Assembly: GCF_011602085.1 (NCBI RefSeq)
Contig: NZ_JAAONY010000001.1
Coordinates: forward strand, 310,001-374,000
From: Pseudoteredinibacter isoporae
GTDB taxonomy: Bacteria > Pseudomonadota > Gammaproteobacteria > Pseudomonadales > Cellvibrionaceae
DNA: 64,000 bases
Reading direction: 5' to 3'
The notes under the pieces were generated by a model, which made no database searches, was not told where the DNA came from, and worked only from the letters and a program-made list of their open reading frames with translations. Below are positions 52,549 to 60,714 of this stretch, in pieces. Position 1 is the first letter of the stretch. Every line of letters starts with the position of its first letter. Both the position numbers and the translations under genes were made by a program.

Positions 52549-54244
52549 GTTCCAGCTCCGATATTGGCTTATTCTGTTTCCGGGTAGTTGTGTTTGCATC
52601 CTCTCTCGGGACATGTGTCATTTGTCCATCACTGATGTGAAAAACCTGATCAACATGATTCAAGATCGACGGCCGGTGGCTGACAATAATAACCGTTTTG
52701 CCTTTTTGTTTCAGGTGGTCGATAGCGCGATGCAAACACTGTTCGCCAAAGCGATCGAGGTTGGCATTGGGCTCATCCAGAACGACGATTTGCGGATCAT
52801 TGTACAACGCTCTTGCCAGTGCAATCCGTTGTCTTTGCCCACCGGACAAGGACATACCCTCTGAGCCAATCAGCGTTTCATAGGCACGAGGCAAACGCAG
52901 AATCAAACTGTGCAAACCAGCTTCCCGAGCGGCCTTAATCACCTTTGCGGGCTCCACCTCGGCAAAGCGAGCAATGTTTTCAGCGATGCTGCCATCAAAC
53001 AGCTGAACATCTTGGGGCAGATAGCCGAAAAAGCGTTGACGATAACGCTCATCGCAATTGGACATATCCACATCATCAATCTTTAAACGACCTTCGTGTA
53101 CCGGCCAGATACCGATAATGGATTTGAGCAGACTGGATTTTCCGACACCACTCTCTCCGGTAATTGCTGTAACGGTGCCAGGCGGTAACTGAAAGCTGGC
53201 ATCCCGGAGTGATATGAATCCTGAAGCAGGTGCAGAAACAGAAATATTTTGCGCGTGAATAACGCCGGCTTCAAAAGGCCTGTGGGTTAGTTGCATTGTT
53301 TCGGCACAGTAGCAATTTGGCCCGTTCTGCAACACCCTGTCCAGCAAACGAAAATCGCGTCTGACCTGCACAAAGGAACTCCAGGAACGAACCACTTGCT
53401 CGATGGGTGCCATGCTGCGCCCCAGCAAGATCGAACTGGCAATCATTAAACCCAGGGAAATTTCTTGCTTTATTAATAGATACGCACCCAGCCCAAGAAT
53501 GGCAGACTGCGCAATTAGGCGCAGATGTTTGGATACGGTGGAGAAACTCGATGTGTAGATATCCAACTCTGCCGATTGCATTGATTGGCTCCGCCGACTT
53601 GTTTTCCAGCGTTTTACCAACGCTGGCATCATCCCCATAGCAATAGCGGCATCAGAATTGTGCAAGTTTGCTTGCAGCTGCCTCGGGGATTTCGCATCGT
53701 AGGCGGGCAGCGATCGACTCAGATATTCATTGCCAAAAGCGATGGCCATCAACAGTAACACGCAAGACAAGGCGAATAGGCCGATCAGAAAATGAAACGC
53801 AAACAGAGCGATCAGGAAAACCGGTATCCAGGGCACATCGAAAAATGCAATGATATTCGGCCCCGTAATAAAACGCTTGATTGATTCCAGTTCAGACAGG
53901 CCATTGAGCTTGTCTTCATCGCGAATACGATTCACTTTTTGGAAAAAGTTATAGCGATAGAGACTTTCCAGCAAATTGTCTTCGAAATGATTTCCCAATC
54001 GAATCAGCATTTGTGACCTGATCCAATCAAAAAACGCCATACACACCATAAGAAACAAGGCCACAACCGTAAACAGCAACAGCGCATCCAGATTTTCCGT
54101 TGTGATCACCCGACTGTAGAGCTGCAACATATAAATCGGTGGAACAAGCAGTAAGAGATTCACACAGAAGCTGAACAAAAAGACATAAGCCAGGCTTCTT
54201 TTTAAACCATCGTATGCTGTTCTGACCAAACTGCGAGATTCCAT
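52541..54244 (-). CDS. Type I secretion ABC transporter (PrtD-like permease/ATPase)
   Basis: About 567 residues. N-terminal exporter membrane domain with ~6 helices (LAYVFLFSFCVNLLLLVPPIYM), then an ATPase domain with Walker A GESGVGKSS, signature LSGGQRQRIALARAL, Walker B IVVLDEP and the H-loop VSHRP. No C39 or C39-like N-terminal domain, so PrtD/AprD-type rather than HlyB-type. The start at 54244 is preferred over 54286, which has no ribosome site. The upstream gene encodes a likely substrate; the membrane-fusion protein and TolC partner are absent from the window. Confidence 0.88.
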   Translation of the reverse strand: MESRSLVRTAYDGLKRSLAYVFLFSFCVNLLLLVPPIYMLQLYSRVITTENLDALLLFTVVALFLMVCMAFFDWIRSQMLIRLGNHFEDNLLESLYRYNFFQKVNRIRDEDKLNGLSELESIKRFITGPNIIAFFDVPWIPVFLIALFAFHFLIGLFALSCVLLLMAIAFGNEYLSRSLPAYDAKSPRQLQANLHNSDAAIAMGMMPALVKRWKTSRRSQSMQSAELDIYTSSFSTVSKHLRLIAQSAILGLGAYLLIKQEISLGLMIASSILLGRSMAPIEQVVRSWSSFVQVRRDFRLLDRVLQNGPNCYCAETMQLTHRPFEAGVIHAQNISVSAPASGFISLRDASFQLPPGTVTAITGESGVGKSSLLKSIIGIWPVHEGRLKIDDVDMSNCDERYRQRFFGYLPQDVQLFDGSIAENIARFAEVEPAKVIKAAREAGLHSLILRLPRAYETLIGSEGMSLSGGQRQRIALARALYNDPQIVVLDEPNANLDRFGEQCLHRAIDHLKQKGKTVIIVSHRPSILNHVDQVFHISDGQMTHVPREDANTTTRKQNKPISELEHA

Positions 54245-54257
54245 GCGCTGTCTCGAT

Positions 54258-54284
54258 AAAAAAAGGGTGCGCCCAGGCACACCC
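54258..54284 (-). terminator. Intrinsic terminator between the small acidic protein and ABC transporter genes
   Basis: RNA-sense GGGTGTGC-CTGG-GCGCACCC (one G-U pair) followed by seven U. It ends only ~14 nt before the transporter ATG, so transporter mRNA arises by readthrough, keeping it far below the upstream gene, as in many secreted-substrate operons. Confidence 0.88.
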
Positions 54285-54312
54285 ATAATGGTGCAGGCAA
54301 AACTGGGAAGGG

Positions 54313-54759
54313 TTAACCAGCTAATTCTGCGGGGAAATCAAAACTGGTTAAGGTGTTTACATCCTTGTTTAGCAAGGTGAAATCCAAATCATCGAAGCTG
54401 ATATCTTCATCAAATCGGGCTTCGGGATGTTCATCGTAATAAGCCTCGATCTGCTGATAAATTTTATTGACCTGACTCTTCTCATCAATGCTGAGACTTT
54501 CATAAGAACGGACGCCATACAGCTTATCAAGTGCATCGTACTGTGTGGCCAGCTCGGTCTCTTGCTGGAAGTTAAGCTCCCCCTCACCGGAGGATTCCAT
54601 AATTTTTTCGATCGCGTCAGAGATCTGTTTTTCTCTGGCTTGCTCTTCTGCGTTCAATGTCGTTTTGGGAATACCAAAGATGGCATCCAACTTATTGTAT
54701 AAGGCTTTTAACTCCGCAGGCATTGTGATGCTGCCCGGCTGATGAGGTTTGTCGCTCAT
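54313..54759 (-). CDS. Small acidic protein with internal duplication, candidate type I secretion substrate
   Basis: 148 residues, strongly acidic, no N-terminal signal. The start at 54759 (MSDKPHQPGS) has AAAGG 9-10 nt upstream. Two related ~38-residue units are visible: residues 16-53 (ELKALYNKLDAIFGI) and 69-107 (ELATQYDALDKLYGV), each with a later acidic helix. The C-terminus (NKDVNTLTSFDFPAELAG) is hydrophobic-acidic as in uncleaved type I secretion signals. No RTX repeats. It is followed by a terminator and the PrtD-like transporter gene. Substrate role is inferred from this layout; function unknown. Confidence 0.68.
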   Translation of the reverse strand: MSDKPHQPGSITMPAELKALYNKLDAIFGIPKTTLNAEEQAREKQISDAIEKIMESSGEGELNFQQETELATQYDALDKLYGVRSYESLSIDEKSQVNKIYQQIEAYYDEHPEARFDEDISFDDLDFTLLNKDVNTLTSFDFPAELAG

Positions 54760-55006
54760 GTTGGATACCTTTCTCATTTTCTCCGGTTTGATTTATTGGC
54801 CGGCCCAACGCAGTGGAGTGTTATTTAACCCAACATCCGGCAGGAGGTAAAACGATATAATGTTCGCAGTTGTTTCCAGATAGGGGTACCAGCGTTACAC
54901 CCGGATACATTCAGATACATAGGCGGCATTTGATCGTATTTTCTCGCCAAGTTTATGGAAAGTGATAAACTATAAGGCTGTATTTTGACCACTAGAGACT
55001 GCCGCT

Positions 55007-56572
55007 TTGCGACGTTTGTTTTTCAACATCATGCTATCGATTGTTATCAGCATATGCGTTGTGGCTGGGCTTGCCTTTGCGTTTCTCGAATACACCAATC
55101 ATGCACGCTATAGCGCCCATTTGCGCAGTCAGTTATCCCCTACCGCGACACTGCTAAGGCTTGGCGTCGAGCGGCAGCGACCACAACAGCTCGAACAATG
55201 GCTCGATATTGTGTCAGGTATCATGCAGATCGAACTGGATATCGAGCAGAAATCCGATCAGACATCGGTAGTGGTTGATTCGGACAAGAGCGGCCAGTTT
55301 ATTCTCACTGCCCCCATCAGCCAGAATCGTCACATCGATCTGAAACTCGATGGATTGAATGAATCCTTAATCAGTGCAACCGCATTCTTGATTCTCAATG
55401 AATTGGGGGTTCATCCGGCCAAACAGCGGCAAGCGATTTTTGATCGTATTCGCGCTTCTGCCCCCTACCCCATTTATCGCTCACTGAAAGTAAAAGATCG
55501 TCTCAATGACAAACAACTGGAGCGTCTCCGAAACGGTGAGATTGTCATCGAGTGGAAAAAGGTTTATGACAAAGGCGATCAAATCTACGCCTATGCCCCC
55601 TGGGGAAGAAGCGGACATATTCTGGTACTTGGGCCCATCCCGCTATTTGAGCCCTATCCGATTGAAATTATTTTGGCTACCTTTGCTTTTTCCTTTCTGC
55701 TGATTACCGCCTGTGTGTTGCTGATTGTCAGTTTGCTGACCTCGCGCCTGACTCGGGTGAAACACAGCATCGACGACATCAGCTCGGAAAAGCTTGGCCT
55801 GGAAAATCTGGAACAGCACAGTGATGATCCTATCGAAGACATCACCCAGAAAATCCGCTGGCTGGGGAATCGCGTTCAAGCCTTGCTGCAGGAGCGAACT
55901 TATACCGTTCGCGCAATTTCCCACGACCTGCGTACGCCGATTTCAAAGCTTCATTTTCGGGTAGACACCCTGGCCGATATGCTTCCCGAGGAAGGAAAAC
56001 TGATTAACGATTTAAAACAGGACTTGTTCAGCATCAACCACCTTATTGAACAACTGCTGACTTTTGAACAGGCCGAAGACAGACTGAATTTCGCAAGTAT
56101 CGATATCGATGATCTTTGCCGGGAACTTATTGAGGAATATCGCCTGATCAGTCCGAATGTCGAGTTTTCCTACCAAGCTCGTCCTGGTTGCCCTTATACC
56201 ATCAACGGAAACCGTGCCCTGATCAAACGCAGTTTTGAAAACATTATTCAAAATGGCATCCGCCATTGCTCTCAACGATTCTGGATTCAACTGGACTACC
56301 ATTCGGATGAGTTGATATGCCGTTTCTGTGACGATGGCCAGGGCATATCCGAAGTTTCCCTGCCCCAATTGTTCGATCCTTTTTATCGGGGCGACAGCAG
56401 CCGCAGCGGGAGTGGCACGGGTATAGGTTTCGGCTTCGGCCTCGCTATTGTTAAACGTGTAACCAAACAGCATGACGGCTCGGTATCGGCCCGAAATGCG
56501 AGTAATGGCGGGGCTATTTTTGAATTAGAGTTTCCATTATTACGACCCACTGCAATTACGGAGGCCATATGA
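55007..56572 (+). CDS. Two-component sensor histidine kinase
   Basis: 521 residues. Two membrane segments (residues ~8-27 and ~225-248) enclose a ~200-residue periplasmic sensor; then HAMP-like linker, HisKA with AISHDLRTPISKLHF, and HATPase with FENIIQNGIRHC (N-box), DDGQGIS (G1), FDPFYRGDSS (F) and GFGFGLAIV (G2). The domain plan resembles RstB/QseC-type kinases. The start is a TTG at 55007 with AGAGAC upstream; ATG 55031 is the alternative. First gene of an operon whose last gene is the cognate response regulator. Confidence 0.88.
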   Translation: MRRLFFNIMLSIVISICVVAGLAFAFLEYTNHARYSAHLRSQLSPTATLLRLGVERQRPQQLEQWLDIVSGIMQIELDIEQKSDQTSVVVDSDKSGQFILTAPISQNRHIDLKLDGLNESLISATAFLILNELGVHPAKQRQAIFDRIRASAPYPIYRSLKVKDRLNDKQLERLRNGEIVIEWKKVYDKGDQIYAYAPWGRSGHILVLGPIPLFEPYPIEIILATFAFSFLLITACVLLIVSLLTSRLTRVKHSIDDISSEKLGLENLEQHSDDPIEDITQKIRWLGNRVQALLQERTYTVRAISHDLRTPISKLHFRVDTLADMLPEEGKLINDLKQDLFSINHLIEQLLTFEQAEDRLNFASIDIDDLCRELIEEYRLISPNVEFSYQARPGCPYTINGNRALIKRSFENIIQNGIRHCSQRFWIQLDYHSDELICRFCDDGQGISEVSLPQLFDPFYRGDSSRSGSGTGIGFGFGLAIVKRVTKQHDGSVSARNASNGGAIFELEFPLLRPTAITEAI

Positions 56573-56925
56573 TGACTGTTCGTCTATTGATGGCACTCCT
56601 ATTGAGCCTGCTGATAGCTGTGCCCACGGTACAGGGCGCAGAACAAAACACACAAGACAAAGAAAAAGTCAGCACAAAAGAAAAACCTGAGAGCGATATA
56701 ATAAAGAAAAAACCCCAATCTACTGAAAGCGACAAGGGCCCCAAGACCAACAAAGACAATATTGACTGGGGCTACTGGAACAAAAAGCCAGGCAAAGACG
56801 GCAAGCAATATGGCGTTGGCATTAAAGGCAAACTCGAGGAGCAGTTAAACTCTCTGGACGAGAGCAGCTTAGTAGACGATCCAAGCGGGGTACTACTCGA
56901 CGAGGAAATGGAAAATGATATTTAA
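56572..56925 (+). CDS. Small exported lysine/glutamate-rich protein of unknown function
   Basis: 117 residues. Signal peptide MTVRLLMALLLSLLIAVPTVQGA, then a long low-complexity charged segment (Lys/Glu/Ser/Thr/Pro; about residues 24-62) and a short ordered region with WGYWNKKPGKDGKQYGVG. Probably periplasmic and largely unstructured. GGAGG is 7 nt before the ATG at 56572 (4 nt before the alternative ATG at 56569). It overlaps the kinase stop and, by 11 bp, the next gene, so it is part of the same coupled operon. Confidence 0.7.
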   Translation: MTVRLLMALLLSLLIAVPTVQGAEQNTQDKEKVSTKEKPESDIIKKKPQSTESDKGPKTNKDNIDWGYWNKKPGKDGKQYGVGIKGKLEEQLNSLDESSLVDDPSGVLLDEEMENDI

Positions 56926-58285
56926 AACGGGAATAGGGTGTGTATTCCTTTCCTTACTGCTGCTCCCCCTGCCCGGCAACGCCGGCAGTGGGTCTCCAGA
57001 TCGTCTGGAGGATGCTCTGAAGGCCATCGCGCAGGGTAATTTCAGTTCCGCTGAACGCAAGTTAATTTTATTGCTGGGTGAAGACCCCAGCGCTCACCGA
57101 GCACGACTTGAGCTGGCTCGCATTCTGGCCTTAAGGGGCTCTTGTGATCGCGCATTGGGCCAGATCAGAATATTGAGACAATCCGTTGAGCTGCCGGAAA
57201 CCGTCAATGAACGGGTGGATGTGATTGCAGACCGGTGCATCAAGCGATTTAAAAAGAACCGTCTGTATTCCAAGCTCGCCTACAATACCGGGCGTGACAG
57301 CAATGCCTTGCTGTGGAGTGACCCCAGCTTATTTGGGTTTACCAGCGTTGCCTTTCTGGATGACCTTTATGTAGCTCGCGGACAGGAAGTATTTGTTTTT
57401 GATAACTACGGTTTGCCAATTGGCAGCGATACCAATTCCCTATTTGTCCCTGACCGGACGGAATGCCAGAACAACGGCTGTGCCGAGGGCACCTCAAGTA
57501 ACTTTCACAAGCTCAGCTTCCAGGGCGTAATGCAACGCAATATGCTGACCGACAGCGAACGACCGCTGTACTGGAACACGACATTAAAGCTGTCGAGTAA
57601 AACCTTCAGCGAAGACAGTGTTGATGATCACAACAGCTACCAGCTCAATACCGGCCTGCGCCGCCTCTTTGGCGAACACAGTTATTTGTCCGGGAAAATT
57701 CATACCCGCAAGATAGACCGAGATAATCTGGGCCACCTGACTTACCACGGTTTTAATGTTGGTTTGGAGCATTTCTTTTCAGCCGGACGTTTCAGCGCAA
57801 ACTACCATAAGATGCAGCAGAAATATGTTGGCCCCAATAGCACCGGGCACTCCAATCGCTACCAGTCGATTACTTTGCACCAAAGCTTTTCCCTGTCGCC
57901 CAAACTTCGTTTGTCAGCCCATTTGAAAAGCATCAAAGTGAAATCCAGGGCGGTTGACCAGGCCGACTACAACTATGTGTACCCCTACGAAGATAATACT
58001 CTGAATCTGAATTATACTGCGGTGAGTAGCGGACTGAATGTTAACTACAGTTATAACTCCCGATTGAACTTTGGCCTATCCGGACGCTATATTGATTACA
58101 ACTATCAGCAACAGTCGGATCGTAAATTTTATCGCCTGGGCCTGGAAAGCTCCTACAAAGTTAATTCCCGATGGAAACTACTGGCGTCCTATCGCCGGGA
58201 GCACCGCAGCCATCTCGGCCCCAATGCCGACGATAGAAACCTGTTCACCCTGGGTGTAGAGTGGAAACCGAATGGCAAAAAATAA
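56915..58285 (+). CDS. Outer-membrane TPR/beta-barrel protein (Slam/DUF560-like)
   Basis: 456 residues. Signal peptide ending near GNAGS, then TPR-like helices (residues ~30-115: ALKAIAQGNFSSAERKLILLL, RARLELARILALRGSCDRAL), then a ~310-residue beta-barrel of alternating strands ending in FTLGVEWKPNGKK. The TPR-plus-barrel plan is that of Slam/DUF560 proteins, which help display or release proteins at the surface. It lies in an operon with a two-component system and next to a type I secretion locus, so it may handle that substrate at the outer membrane (inference). A cysteine pair C-x4-C (ECQNNGCAEG) lies in a loop. Confidence 0.78.
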   Translation: MIFKTGIGCVFLSLLLLPLPGNAGSGSPDRLEDALKAIAQGNFSSAERKLILLLGEDPSAHRARLELARILALRGSCDRALGQIRILRQSVELPETVNERVDVIADRCIKRFKKNRLYSKLAYNTGRDSNALLWSDPSLFGFTSVAFLDDLYVARGQEVFVFDNYGLPIGSDTNSLFVPDRTECQNNGCAEGTSSNFHKLSFQGVMQRNMLTDSERPLYWNTTLKLSSKTFSEDSVDDHNSYQLNTGLRRLFGEHSYLSGKIHTRKIDRDNLGHLTYHGFNVGLEHFFSAGRFSANYHKMQQKYVGPNSTGHSNRYQSITLHQSFSLSPKLRLSAHLKSIKVKSRAVDQADYNYVYPYEDNTLNLNYTAVSSGLNVNYSYNSRLNFGLSGRYIDYNYQQQSDRKFYRLGLESSYKVNSRWKLLASYRREHRSHLGPNADDRNLFTLGVEWKPNGKK

Positions 58286-58979
58286 ACTGTTAATCGTTGA
58301 AGACGACCAAGGGCTTGCACAGCTTATTGCCGATTTTTTCTCTCGTTACGAGTTTGATTGCAGCATTGAGCTGAATGCCGTGAAAGCACCCGAGCGTATT
58401 CTCAACGAGCAACCCGCCCTGTTGATTCTCGATTTAATGATGCCTGATGTCGACGGCGTTGAAATTTGCCGGCAGGTACGAGATAAATTTCGCGGCAAAA
58501 TCATCATGCTGACCGCTCGAACAGATCTCATGGATCAAATTGCCGGCCTGGAAATGGGTGCCGATGATTACATTCCCAAACCTGTCGAGCCCCGGTTGCT
58601 TCTGGCCAAAGCCCGTTCGGTCTTAAGGCGGGATAGCCATGCTAGCAGCAACAGTGACAGCGGCGACCAAAACAGCTTTACCTTTGAAGACATCACCATC
58701 AATCTTCGGCACAGAACCGTTAAGAAAGGCGAGGATGTGGTGAACTTAAGCGGACCGGAAATTGAGATTCTGTCCCTGTTTCTTAAAAACCCCGGCAAAG
58801 TGATCGATCGGGAGTTCATTTTGCAAAACCTGCGCGGCATTGAGTACGACGGCCGCAACCGACAGGTTGATATTACGGTTTCACGCTTACGCTCCAAACT
58901 TGAGCATGATACGAAGAATCCCAAGTTGATTAAGACCATTCGGAACCGGGGCTACGTATTTGTGGGCGAAGCTGAGTAA
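58272..58979 (+). CDS. OmpR-family response regulator
   Basis: 235 residues. Receiver domain with acidic pocket EDD (10-12), phospho-acceptor Asp54 in LLILDLMMPD, Thr in MLTAR and Lys in YIPKPVEP; then an OmpR/PhoB winged helix (residues ~135-232: RNRQVDITVSRLRSKL, IRNRGYVF). It overlaps the barrel gene by 14 bp. With the histidine kinase at the other end of the operon it forms a complete two-component system. Its targets are likely this operon and the divergent secretion genes. Confidence 0.93.
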   Translation: MAKNKLLIVEDDQGLAQLIADFFSRYEFDCSIELNAVKAPERILNEQPALLILDLMMPDVDGVEICRQVRDKFRGKIIMLTARTDLMDQIAGLEMGADDYIPKPVEPRLLLAKARSVLRRDSHASSNSDSGDQNSFTFEDITINLRHRTVKKGEDVVNLSGPEIEILSLFLKNPGKVIDREFILQNLRGIEYDGRNRQVDITVSRLRSKLEHDTKNPKLIKTIRNRGYVFVGEAE

Positions 58980-59035
58980 GGGCAGAAACACAAAAAGCAA
59001 CGGATATTCTGAACACCTACAACCGCTCTGCCTAG

Positions 59036-60103
59036 TTACAACTCAGAACATTCAGCCAGCTCGCCACAGCGCGAAGGTTGATAGCCGGACAAGGCTTGAA
59101 TGGCTTGCTGAATTTCAACAGATTGCAATTGCCCAATAAAGGACGCCAATCGTTGACTGGCAAGCCGCTCCTTGTGATAAGCAAATAAATATTGCTCTTT
59201 ACAAAGCGGTAAAAATTCCAGGCCAAACTGTCGAGCAGCCTGCTCTACTCCAAAGCCCACATCTGCCATACCGGCAGCAATATGCGCCGCTACCGCCGAA
59301 TGTGTAAATTCTTCGCCGGTGTAACCGTTAATCTGCTCGGCCTTAATATCGGCTCTTTCCAGAAACTGATCGAACAGAAAGCGCGTACCAGAACTCTGCT
59401 GTCGATTCACGAAACGAATATTGTCCCGCGCCAGATCACAAATTTGTCGAATTCCCAAAGGATTGTCGCTGGTTACCATCAAGCCCTGACGGCGTTGAAT
59501 AAAGCGAATCAAACCAAACTCCTGATTATTCAGGTAACGATCAAAGGCGGGAATGCGTTTCAGATCGCTGTCTTTTTCGGGCACATGAAAGCCCGCCAGG
59601 TCACACTCCCCAGCAGACAGAGAACGTAAGGCATCTTCCGCGCTGGTAAAAGTCAGCTTTAAAGACGGGGACTGAATATGCTCAGTGAGCAAGGCCACCG
59701 CGTAACCATGGCTGGCATTAATGGTTAATGGCTCACTGCTGTCGGGATTGAGCGCTTGAATATGCAGGTTGATTTCAGAGCTGATGTTTTCCAGCTCCGG
59801 CTCCAGTTTGGCGTCGATACGTTTTTGAGCCCACAACAGCTTTTCACCGAAGGAACTCAGGCGAGCGCCCCGCCCTTTTTGCAAATGCACAAGAGCAACA
59901 CCAAAAAAGGATTCCCACTGCTGCAACTGATTCCAGGCGTGACGATAGGACATGCCACAGTGTTGTGCCGCCGCAGTGAGTTTACCCACACTGTCGATGG
60001 CTTTTAACAATTCGAACATGTTGGCGTTCAGCTGCTGACCGGCTTCGTCAGTGAACACCCAGCGGGCCTCAATGCTGAATTTTTCAATTACGCCTTTTGG
60101 CAT
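59036..60103 (-). CDS. ModE-like HTH fused to a periplasmic-binding-type effector domain, regulator of formate dehydrogenase
   Basis: 355 residues. GGAG 6 nt before the ATG at 60103 fixes the start. Residues ~15-100 are a ModE/LysR-like winged helix (MFELLKAIDSVGKLTAAAQHCGMSYRHAWNQL). Residues ~115-350 form a PBP type 2 domain (GYAVALLTEHIQSPS, SAGECDLAGFHV, NRQQSSGTRFLFDQFL), as in MoeA/TungS-like and LysR effector domains. This class often senses molybdate, tungstate or a related small molecule. It is divergent from fdsGBA, a molybdenum enzyme, so it likely couples the enzyme's expression to molybdenum or formate (inference). Confidence 0.82.
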   Translation of the reverse strand: MPKGVIEKFSIEARWVFTDEAGQQLNANMFELLKAIDSVGKLTAAAQHCGMSYRHAWNQLQQWESFFGVALVHLQKGRGARLSSFGEKLLWAQKRIDAKLEPELENISSEINLHIQALNPDSSEPLTINASHGYAVALLTEHIQSPSLKLTFTSAEDALRSLSAGECDLAGFHVPEKDSDLKRIPAFDRYLNNQEFGLIRFIQRRQGLMVTSDNPLGIRQICDLARDNIRFVNRQQSSGTRFLFDQFLERADIKAEQINGYTGEEFTHSAVAAHIAAGMADVGFGVEQAARQFGLEFLPLCKEQYLFAYHKERLASQRLASFIGQLQSVEIQQAIQALSGYQPSRCGELAECSEL

Positions 60104-60115
60104 ACACACTCCACA

Positions 60116-60135
60116 ATATGTATTTTTATTCATAT
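60116..60135. promoter_or_regulatory. Candidate binding site 1 for the ModE-like regulator
   Basis: ATATG-N10-CATAT inverted repeat at the 5' end of the regulator gene's leader, 13 bp before its start, suited to autoregulation. The same half-sites with the same 10-bp spacing recur at 60190-60209. Confidence 0.55.
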
Positions 60136-60189
60136 TTTCAGTCAAAAACCAGAGTGTTAGAGTAATTACAGCCTAATAAAAGATCAAAT

Positions 60190-60209
60190 ATATGTAATTT
60201 TGTGCATAT
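60190..60209. promoter_or_regulatory. Candidate binding site 2 for the ModE-like regulator
   Basis: ATATG-N10-CATAT, extended by flanking AT bases, 37 bp before fdsG. The arrangement mirrors site 1 and recalls AT-rich ModE-type boxes. Confidence 0.55.
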
Positions 60210-60246
60210 ATAAAATCTACTCGAAAACCAAGAACAATCGTGAATC

Positions 60247-60714
60247 ATGTCTGACGATCAGTTAAAACACGCCCTGGCCGAACTCGCCATGGCCCACCGT
60301 GACCAGCTGGGTGGCTTAATGCCACTGCTGCACGCCGTACAGAAACAATACGGCTATATTCCGGAAATCTGCGCGGCCACCGTAGCGCCTGTTTTTCGCT
60401 TGTCCACAGCGGAAGTGGATGGCGTGATCAGTTTTTACCACCAATTCAAAAGTCGCCCACAGGGAAAACACCGAGTTCAGATTTGCCGTGCAGAAGCCTG
60501 TCAAGCCAATGGCTGTCGCTCTCTTGAGCAGTTCAGTAAAGATCATTTGCAGCTGGATTATGGCGAATCCAGTGATGACGGCCTGATCAGCCTGGACAGC
60601 GTTTACTGCCTTGGCTTATGCAGTCATGGCCCGGCCGTGCGCGTTGACGATGAACTCTATGTACAGGTCGACAATGAGAAAATGACAAGGATCATTCGGG
60701 AGCTGACATCATGA
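60247..60714 (+). CDS. fdsG: NAD-dependent formate dehydrogenase gamma subunit
   Basis: 155 residues, NuoE/24-kDa-like. It binds one 2Fe-2S cluster through CRAEAC and CLGLC cysteine pairs (YCLGLCSHGPAVRV) and passes electrons from the alpha subunit to the beta subunit. The helical N-terminus MPLLHAVQKQYGYIP is typical of NuoE. First gene of fdsGBA; fdsB starts 4 bp before its stop. Cytoplasmic soluble complex as in Cupriavidus and Rhodobacter. The ATG has only a weak ribosome site. Confidence 0.92.
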   Translation: MSDDQLKHALAELAMAHRDQLGGLMPLLHAVQKQYGYIPEICAATVAPVFRLSTAEVDGVISFYHQFKSRPQGKHRVQICRAEACQANGCRSLEQFSKDHLQLDYGESSDDGLISLDSVYCLGLCSHGPAVRVDDELYVQVDNEKMTRIIRELTS

